This document shows positions 7,179 through 12,128 of a stretch of DNA of 12,128 bases, piece after piece (positions within the stretch are counted from its first letter, which is position 1; each line of letters begins with the position of its first letter). The notes below the pieces were generated by a model. It worked only from the letters and a program-made list of their open reading frames with translations, was not told the origin of the DNA and made no database searches. The translations under genes were made by a program, and so were the position numbers. This DNA comes from Thiohalobacter sp. (lineage in GTDB: Bacteria > Pseudomonadota > Gammaproteobacteria > DSM-19610). The stretch is taken from positions 1-12,128 of the forward strand of contig JALWRY010000413.1 in the NCBI GenBank assembly GCA_027080445.1. The letters are read 5' to 3'.

Positions 7179-7183
7179 CTTTA
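7157..7183 (-). promoter_or_regulatory. Sigma-28 (FliA) type promoter for the chemoreceptor unit
   Basis: On the minus strand, TAAAGACC (7183-7176), an 11-base spacer and GCCGTTAC (7164-7157) match the FliA consensus TAAAGTTT-N11-GCCGATAA at five and six of eight positions with the exact spacer. The -10 box ends 45 bases ahead of the chemoreceptor ATG, giving a predicted leader of about 35-40 bases that contains the strong ribosome site. A methyl-accepting chemotaxis gene is an expected FliA target. Confidence 0.75.
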
Positions 7184-7340
7184 CCCCGCAGCCGCAGCTT
7201 CGACGTACCTCCCGAAAAACGTCAAGGCTCTGACGAATAAAGACATTCGCCTACCCAAACACCTGTCCCGCAAATGGCCAACTGCCATAAGATTGACGGG
7301 CATTCCCGCTATCAGCCCCATGACAGAACGGGTGTGATTT

Positions 7341-7368
7341 TTGCTTGTAGCAGATATTGCACTAAGAT
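7341..7368 (+). promoter_or_regulatory. Possible sigma-70 promoter for the DUF2892-like / GGDEF-EAL unit
   Basis: TTGCTT (7341-7346) and TAAGAT (7363-7368) are separated by 16 bases. Both match the consensus only partly (three and four of six). The position, about 38 bases before the ATG at 7407, is suitable, and the area is the most AT-rich part of the intergenic stretch. The call is tentative. Confidence 0.3.
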
Positions 7369-7392
7369 CTAACCGATACAAGCCAGGCTGTG

Positions 7393-7398
7393 AGGAGG
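7393..7398 (+). promoter_or_regulatory. Strong ribosome binding site
   Basis: AGGAGG, a perfect Shine-Dalgarno core, lies eight bases before ATG 7407. It supports translation of the small membrane protein and, through gene overlap, of the GGDEF-EAL gene behind it. Confidence 0.8.
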
Positions 7399-7406
7399 CT
7401 TAAGCC

Positions 7407-7799
7407 ATGAGTAATCGGCTCTACCGACTGTTATTTGGACTACTGCTACTGATTGCGCTGTACTTCGACCTGTACCCGATGATTTACGCGCTGGTCGGCA
7501 TGGCCGTTTTTGAAGGTATTACCAATATCCGTATTCCCCTGCTGATATCGCGGCTCCGCGGTACCGATGCACCCAACCCCAATGAAGGCTCGCTGGGCAT
7601 TGCGTTTCATACCCGCACCCGTTTCGAAGCCGAACGCGGCTGGCGCCTGCTGGTGGCCTTCATGCTGGTCATCAGCGTATTTGTGTTCCCGGATGCGCTC
7701 TGGTTCGTTCCCTGGTTTATGGGATTCGCTATCCTTGGCGCCGGGGTCAGTGGCGTATGCCCGATGTTCCTGGCGCTAAAATGGTCCGGTCTCAGGTGA
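7407..7799 (+). CDS. Small membrane protein resembling the YgaP-type DUF2892 domain
   Basis: This 130 aa inner-membrane protein has about four hydrophobic segments (roughly 6-22, 25-40, 79-95 and 98-116) and a polar loop between them (about 50-78). The second half, from ERGWRLLVAF to GVSGVCPMFLALKWSG, resembles the DUF2892/YgaP transmembrane domain: an Arg before the first helix, a Gly-rich second helix, and a Gly-x-Cys-Pro motif followed by a hydrophobic end. The first half, with LVGMAVFEGITNIRIP, may be a diverged copy, suggesting an internal duplication. Cys118 of the CP motif is the only cysteine. In E. coli YgaP this domain is fused to a rhodanese; here it stands alone. A perfect AGGAGG precedes the start. 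Its end overlaps the start of the next gene, so the two are probably translated together. Function is unknown; the domain assignment is from memory of the motif. Confidence 0.8.
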   Translation: MSNRLYRLLFGLLLLIALYFDLYPMIYALVGMAVFEGITNIRIPLLISRLRGTDAPNPNEGSLGIAFHTRTRFEAERGWRLLVAFMLVISVFVFPDALWFVPWFMGFAILGAGVSGVCPMFLALKWSGLR

Positions 7800-10234
7800 A
7801 ATCACCTGACACCACACCAGACATCCAGATAGGACTGCCACTCAAGATTGCCGGTATCGTTTTCTGGGGGCTGGTGGCTATCGGCATACTGATGGTTGCC
7901 GCAGCCATGCCGTGGATGGAACGCATTGCGACACTGGAACACCAGTCCGTTTCCCGGCAGGCGGCATTTTCAACCCAGCAGATACTCGACAACAATACGA
8001 AGGCACCCTTGTCTGCCTTGCGTCCGCGCTTTCGTTCTCTCATGCAGGACAAAGACATTGCCGCGATCCGCATCGAGCGTGGTGTCGAGAGTGCTCTGTT
8101 CGGCATCATACCGGATGACTTCGACAGCTATACCGCTGCATTTCCGACCACAGTGTCGGCCGATGGCGAAACCATGGAAGCCGTTATTACCATCTACCAG
8201 AACAATGCCACCCTGGCGCTGCTGAAACAGAAAAAACGTCTCATACTGGCACTCGGCATCAGTTTCTTTGCCTTCGGACTGGTCATCCAGTGGATACTGC
8301 AAAAGGTCATCACCCGGCCTTTCCACGAGATGATCAAAACCGCCGAATCCTGTTCACAGGGGAAAAACGTACGCTTTGACGAAAACCGTAGCGATGAATT
8401 CGGTTATCTCTCACGCTTCATCAACAAGGCCATGGCAACACTTCAGGCGCGACAGTTCGAACTTGGGGATGCCCTGGAACGCGCTCACGCCAGTGAACAC
8501 GCCCTGTTCCATGAAAAACAACGCGCAGAGGTCACGCTGAACTCGATTGCAGAAGGTGTTATCACCACCGACCGGGAAGGAAAAATTCATTTCATGAACC
8601 CCGTAGCGGAAAAACTTTCCGGCTGGACACAGCAGGAAGCCACCGGCCGGCCGGTGGATGACATTATCCACCTCATGGATGAACAGACCGGTGAATCCAT
8701 CCCCTGCGCCATCATAAACTGCCTGCGTAACAACCAGGTCGAACGCAACCTGCAGGGACGCCTGCTGGTCCGGAAGGATGGAAAAGAAATCGCCGTCGAT
8801 GAGTCGGCTGCACCCATGTACGACACCACAGGAGAAACCGTGGGCGCCGTGCTGGTTTTCGACGATGTGCGCCAGACACGTGAACTGACCCGGCAACTGT
8901 CTCACCAGGCCACACACGACGCATTGACCGGACTGCTCAACCGGGGAGAATTCGAACAACGTATTCAACAGGCGCTGGATAACACACGTAACAACAGCAG
9001 CCACTATGCACTGTGCTACATCGACCTCGACCAGTTCAAGATTGTTAACGATACCTGCGGCCATACCGCAGGCGATGAACTGTTACGTGAACTCGGCAAG
9101 GTACTGCAAAAGAAACTCCGCGACAGTGACACCGTTGCACGGCTGGGTGGCGATGAATTCGGCATTTTGTTACAGGGTTGCACCATGGACGATGCGCAAA
9201 AACTTGCCGCCGAGATTCGTGGGGCTATCCGCGCACTACATTTCATGTGGGATGGAAAATCCTTCGAGATTGGCGCCAGTATCGGCATTGTCCCGCTTTC
9301 GATATCAACCCAGAGTGTGGCGGAAGCCCTCTCCTCTGCGGATGTCGCCTGCTACGCCGCCAAGGAACTGGGCCGGGACCGGGTACACGTCAGCGAGCCC
9401 GATGACTATGAACTGAAACGCCATCGCAGCGAAATGCGCTGGGTAGGGCGCATACGGGCCGCACTCAGGGAAGACCGCTTTACCCTCTACCGGCAGACCG
9501 TGGTACCGGTACACTGCAGTGAACAGCGCGATTCGCATACCGAACTGCTGTTGAGAATGCTGGACGAGGATGGACAAATCATTCCTCCAGGTCATTTCCT
9601 GGATGCTGCGGAACGCTATGGCCTGATGCCGTCTATCGATGCGTGGGTCATCAAACGCTCGCTGCAATGGCTGTCAGCAGAAATCCGCCACCACCAGTCC
9701 GGCATCACCATGGCCATCAACCTGTCGGGACAATCGCTCACTGTGCACGGTTTTCTTTCCAATGTCGTCGACCTGATTCACGACAGCGGGGTTCCTCCGG
9801 AACAGATCTGCTTCGAAATCACCGAAACCGCCGCCATAGCAAATTTCGACATTGCGCTGAAATTCATACACTTGTTACGCGGCATGGGCTGCCAGTTTGC
9901 GCTGGATGACTTCGGCAGTGGCATGTCATCCTTTGCCTATCTCAAACAACTCCCGGTGGACTATCTCAAAATCGACGGCAGTTATGTTCGCGACCTGTTG
10001 CACGACCCCGTAGATCGCGCCATGGTCGAAGCCGTTAACCAGATCGGCCATTCCATGGGTATCAAGACCATTGCGGAATATGTCGAAGACAAGGCCATAC
10101 TGGGCGTACTCGCCAGTATTGGCGTGGACTTCGCCCAGGGTTACGCGATCGACAAACCACAGCCACTGGTTTTCGCCCGGGACAAAAGCGGTACAGTGAC
10201 ACCCTTCGTCAAGCCGGGTTCCGGTTCAGGGTAA
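7757..10234 (+). CDS. Membrane HAMP-PAS-GGDEF-EAL protein (c-di-GMP cyclase/phosphodiesterase)
   Basis: This inner-membrane c-di-GMP enzyme has up to 825 aa. Order: TM1 (about 30-51), a short periplasmic sensor without Cys (about 52-160), TM2 (about 161-182), HAMP (about 183-235), PAS (about 256-372), GGDEF (about 386-547) and EAL (about 562-805). GGDEF is intact at 464-468, with an inhibitory RDSD site (455-458) five residues ahead. The EAL signature reads ELLLR (596-600): the metal Glu and the ligand Arg are kept. Asn655, EITE (687-690), DDFG (717-720), Lys738, Glu774/Glu777 and Gln794 are all present. Both activities are therefore plausible. The start is uncertain: ATG 7757, ATG 7781 and GTG 7796 are in frame and all overlap the upstream stop; GTG 7796 would give a four-base GTGA overlap. 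The GGDEF-EAL half is clearly paralogous to that of the protein at 1251-3593, for example CYxDLDQFKxxND and SIGxVP in both. Confidence 0.93.
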   Translation: MPDVPGAKMVRSQVKSPDTTPDIQIGLPLKIAGIVFWGLVAIGILMVAAAMPWMERIATLEHQSVSRQAAFSTQQILDNNTKAPLSALRPRFRSLMQDKDIAAIRIERGVESALFGIIPDDFDSYTAAFPTTVSADGETMEAVITIYQNNATLALLKQKKRLILALGISFFAFGLVIQWILQKVITRPFHEMIKTAESCSQGKNVRFDENRSDEFGYLSRFINKAMATLQARQFELGDALERAHASEHALFHEKQRAEVTLNSIAEGVITTDREGKIHFMNPVAEKLSGWTQQEATGRPVDDIIHLMDEQTGESIPCAIINCLRNNQVERNLQGRLLVRKDGKEIAVDESAAPMYDTTGETVGAVLVFDDVRQTRELTRQLSHQATHDALTGLLNRGEFEQRIQQALDNTRNNSSHYALCYIDLDQFKIVNDTCGHTAGDELLRELGKVLQKKLRDSDTVARLGGDEFGILLQGCTMDDAQKLAAEIRGAIRALHFMWDGKSFEIGASIGIVPLSISTQSVAEALSSADVACYAAKELGRDRVHVSEPDDYELKRHRSEMRWVGRIRAALREDRFTLYRQTVVPVHCSEQRDSHTELLLRMLDEDGQIIPPGHFLDAAERYGLMPSIDAWVIKRSLQWLSAEIRHHQSGITMAINLSGQSLTVHGFLSNVVDLIHDSGVPPEQICFEITETAAIANFDIALKFIHLLRGMGCQFALDDFGSGMSSFAYLKQLPVDYLKIDGSYVRDLLHDPVDRAMVEAVNQIGHSMGIKTIAEYVEDKAILGVLASIGVDFAQGYAIDKPQPLVFARDKSGTVTPFVKPGSGSG

Positions 10235-10280
10235 CAGGGCACATCCACACTGCACTTTTACCCGTCAAACCTGGCGAATA

Positions 10281-10294
10281 CGGCCACTGGGCCG
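10281..10294. repeat. Short GC-rich hairpin in the 137-base gap before the reductase gene
   Basis: CGGCC (10281-10285) and GGCCG (10290-10294) form a perfect five-pair stem with a four-base loop, 47 bases after the GGDEF-EAL stop. No T-run follows, so it is at best a weak or Rho-assisted terminator element. I saw no convincing promoter in the rest of the gap; an AAGAGA ribosome site (10359-10364) serves the next gene. Confidence 0.25.
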
Positions 10295-10371
10295 GGATTA
10301 GCACAGTATTCATACGTTTACCTGCCGCCTGAAATCAACGAGAATGCCGCCTTTCGTCAAGAGAATGCACC

Positions 10372-11412
10372 ATGACCTTTGAGGTTAAGATCGAATCCAG
10401 CGGGCACAGGTTCACCGCAGAAGCAGAAGAGACACTGCTCGACGCCGCCCTGCGCCAGGGTGTCGGTCTGCCTTATGGTTGTCGCAATGGCGCCTGTGGC
10501 TCCTGTGTCGCGGAGCTGCTGTCCGGTGAGGTCGCCTATCCCGACGGGGAACCGGAAGTCGCCATCGAGCCCGGGCAGCTTGTTATCTGCCAGGCCCATG
10601 CGCGCAGTGACCTGCGCCTGAAGGTGCGCGAAGTCAGCGTCGATGCCGACATTACTATCAAGACGCTGCCCTGCCGGGCCGAACACCTGGAACGCCTCTC
10701 GCACGACGTGATGCGGGTTCGCCTCAAACTGCCGGAAACCGAACGCATGCAGTTTCTTGCCGGCCAGTATATCGAGTTCATCCTCAAGGACGGGCGGCGA
10801 CGCGCCTTCTCCATTGCCAACGCGCCTCACCAGGATGAATACCTGGAACTGCACATCCGCCATGTGCCGGGCGGGTCATTCACCGGCCATGTGTTCGATG
10901 AGATGAAGGACCGCGCCCTGCTGCGCATCGAGGGGCCGCTTGGCTCCTTTTACCTGCGCGAAAATTCACCGCGGCCGATCCTGATGATGGCCGGCGGTAC
11001 GGGCATCGCGCCACTCAAGGGCATCATCGATCACGCCCAGTACATTGGCTTTGACCGCCCCATGCACCTGTTCTGGGGGGTCAGCTCACGGCGTGACCTG
11101 TACCTGCAGGACGAACCGCAACGCTGGATGGAAAACAATGCGCAGTTTCACTACACGCCGGTTCTGTCTGAGCCCCGCCCGGAAGACCAGTGGACAGGCA
11201 AAACCGGCCTGGTCATGGATGCACTGCTGGAAGCCTGCCCGGATCTCGCAGGCTATGACATTTACATGAGCGGCCCACCCGCCATGATCGAAGCCGCCAC
11301 GCCGGTATTCGCACAGCATGGCGCCAGTCTCGATCACATGTATTCCGATGCCTTTGAATTCGCACAGGACGTGCTGGACAAGATTGCCCGAAACAAAAAA
11401 GCCGCTGATTAG
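10372..11412 (+). CDS. 2Fe-2S ferredoxin / FAD / NAD(P)H oxidoreductase (CDP-6-deoxyglucoseen reductase-like)
   Basis: This soluble electron-transfer flavoprotein of 346 aa moves electrons from NAD(P)H through FAD to a plant-type 2Fe-2S centre and on to an unidentified acceptor. The N-terminal ferredoxin domain (1-88) has cluster ligands Cys37, Cys42, Cys45 and Cys73 in the C-x4-C-x2-C-x27-C pattern. The FAD-binding barrel (about 98-198) has RAFS (144-147), the RxYS-type flavin motif with Phe for Tyr, and the loop GPLGSF. The NAD(P)H domain (about 200-335) has AGGTGIAP (207-214), SGPP (300-303) and the C-terminal MYSDAFEF. Databases often name such proteins after AscD, but nothing here indicates deoxysugar synthesis. 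As I recall, close relatives lie next to ubiD in pseudomonads, which makes a quinone-related or general redox role possible. It probably has its own promoter. Its TAG stop is one base from the hemY stop on the other strand. Confidence 0.93.
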   Translation: MTFEVKIESSGHRFTAEAEETLLDAALRQGVGLPYGCRNGACGSCVAELLSGEVAYPDGEPEVAIEPGQLVICQAHARSDLRLKVREVSVDADITIKTLPCRAEHLERLSHDVMRVRLKLPETERMQFLAGQYIEFILKDGRRRAFSIANAPHQDEYLELHIRHVPGGSFTGHVFDEMKDRALLRIEGPLGSFYLRENSPRPILMMAGGTGIAPLKGIIDHAQYIGFDRPMHLFWGVSSRRDLYLQDEPQRWMENNAQFHYTPVLSEPRPEDQWTGKTGLVMDALLEACPDLAGYDIYMSGPPAMIEAATPVFAQHGASLDHMYSDAFEFAQDVLDKIARNKKAAD

Positions 11413-11413
11413 C

Positions 11414-12128
11414 TCAGTGCTGCATCACTACCATTTCGCTTCGATCTGTTTCAACCGCCGGCAACAAGGCCTCATCCGCCACTGCCAGCGTGGGCGTTTC
11501 CCTCAGCTGCGCCGGTAAGGCCAGGCCCTTACGGTAACAGTCAGCCGCTGCGTCCGGGTCTTCGAGTTGTTCCAGCAAATCGCCAAGCAGGCGATAGGCT
11601 TCCGGCGTTGGCTTTGCACCGATACTGGCTTCCAGGTAACTGCGCGCCTTGCCCCACAACTGGTTGCGCAGGCTGATCTTGCCCAGCGACAGGAGTAACA
11701 CGGCGTCTTTATCATGTTGCGACAACCATGCCTCTGCGGTGTTCTGTTGGGCCATACCGTCACCGGCTTCAAGCTCACCGTACAGGTAGACAAACTGCTC
11801 ATCCCAGGTGTCCGTGAGCTGTTCGCGTAACAGGGTTTCTGCCTGGCTGTGTTCCCCGAGCTGCACCAGTTGCTCAATATACAGGGCCAGTAATGCGCGA
11901 TCCTGGCGAACCGGTGGCGGTAACTGTGACCAGCCGTTTTTCAAGGTATCGATATCACGCGCCGCCGTAAGCTCGCCGATATTCTCCCGGTAGACCTGCA
12001 CTGCCAGACGCTGCCACCTGTCGTGGTCCAGCACTTCGCTGCGTCGCAGCTCGGGCAACAACTCGCGCAGCCTGTTCCAGTCCTGTTGTCCCACACAGAG
12101 CTGCATCTGCAGACGCAGCAGGTCGCGG
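11414..12128 (-). CDS. hemY: HemY-family TPR protein (haem biosynthesis-associated), C-terminal part
   Basis: HemY is an inner-membrane protein with N-terminal membrane segments and a C-terminal TPR domain, encoded with hemC, hemD and hemX in many gammaproteobacteria. Its exact role in late haem synthesis is not settled, and it is not the Bacillus protoporphyrinogen oxidase of the same name. The frame is open to the right edge, so the N-terminus is missing; about 237 residues are visible, against roughly 400 in E. coli. Family-typical patches are WSQLPPPVRQD, the TPR helices around LGEHSQAETLLREQL, LYGEL, AEAWLSQHDKDAVLLLSLGK, LWGKARSYLEASIGAKPTPEAYRLLGDLLEQL and the final ADCYRKGLAL helix. 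It ends with TGA at 11416-11414, one base from the stop of the convergent reductase gene, so any terminator must lie inside the opposite gene. The Met at 12106 is internal, not a start. Confidence 0.88.
   Translation of the reverse strand, partial: RDLLRLQMQLCVGQQDWNRLRELLPELRRSEVLDHDRWQRLAVQVYRENIGELTAARDIDTLKNGWSQLPPPVRQDRALLALYIEQLVQLGEHSQAETLLREQLTDTWDEQFVYLYGELEAGDGMAQQNTAEAWLSQHDKDAVLLLSLGKISLRNQLWGKARSYLEASIGAKPTPEAYRLLGDLLEQLEDPDAAADCYRKGLALPAQLRETPTLAVADEALLPAVETDRSEMVVMQH

Noticed and set aside
7181..7381. Minus-strand 66 aa reading frame in the divergent intergenic region
   Set aside because: It overlaps the sigma-28-like promoter region and has no recognisable protein features; composition looks non-coding.
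9184..9288. Reading frames on the other strand across both GGDEF-EAL genes
   Set aside because: They are shadows of strongly conserved GGDEF and EAL coding sequence.
10372..11412. A deoxysugar (ascarylose) biosynthesis role for the reductase
   Set aside because: The name comes from general similarity to AscD. No sugar-nucleotide genes are nearby, so a specific sugar role is not supported.

Overview
The window looks like a chromosomal segment of a motile gammaproteobacterium with moderately high GC (estimated by eye at the mid-to-upper 50s percent). The reasons are housekeeping genes typical of that class: the C-terminal part of oligopeptidase A (PrlC), a UbiD decarboxylase, a ferredoxin-type NAD(P)H reductase of the kind often found beside ubiD, and the C-terminal TPR part of HemY. 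There is also a good match to a flagellar sigma-28 promoter. No insertion sequence, phage gene, tRNA, rRNA or CRISPR array was seen.

Layout. Bases 1-715 (+) are the end of prlC. Bases 805-3593 (+) are a two-gene unit: a small exported rhodanese, then a membrane GGDEF-EAL protein whose ATG overlaps the rhodanese stop (ATGA). Bases 3688-5160 (+) are ubiD. Bases 5173-7111 (-) are a convergent two-gene unit: a soluble chemoreceptor with a C-terminal zinc-binding CZB domain, then an unrecognised Ala/Thr/Ser-rich protein without Cys or Trp. A sigma-28-like promoter lies about 45 bases ahead of the chemoreceptor. Bases 7407-10234 (+) run divergently: a small membrane protein resembling the YgaP-type DUF2892 domain, overlapped by a second membrane protein with HAMP, PAS, GGDEF and EAL domains. 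Bases 10372-11412 (+) are the 2Fe-2S/FAD reductase. It ends one base from the stop of hemY (11414-12128, -), which runs off the right edge.

How the parts may work together. Between the housekeeping genes sits a signalling block of two related c-di-GMP enzymes, a CZB chemoreceptor and an unknown partner protein. Each c-di-GMP gene overlaps the end of a small upstream gene that resembles one half of a YgaP-type protein: a rhodanese in one case, a DUF2892-like membrane domain in the other. The first GGDEF-EAL protein has two cysteines in its predicted periplasmic domain and a degenerate EAL signature (ETLVW, without the usual Arg). The second keeps that Arg and has no periplasmic cysteine. The most interesting hypothesis is that sulfur or thiol chemistry at the envelope is coupled to c-di-GMP output and motility. 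This is inference from gene overlap and visible residues only.
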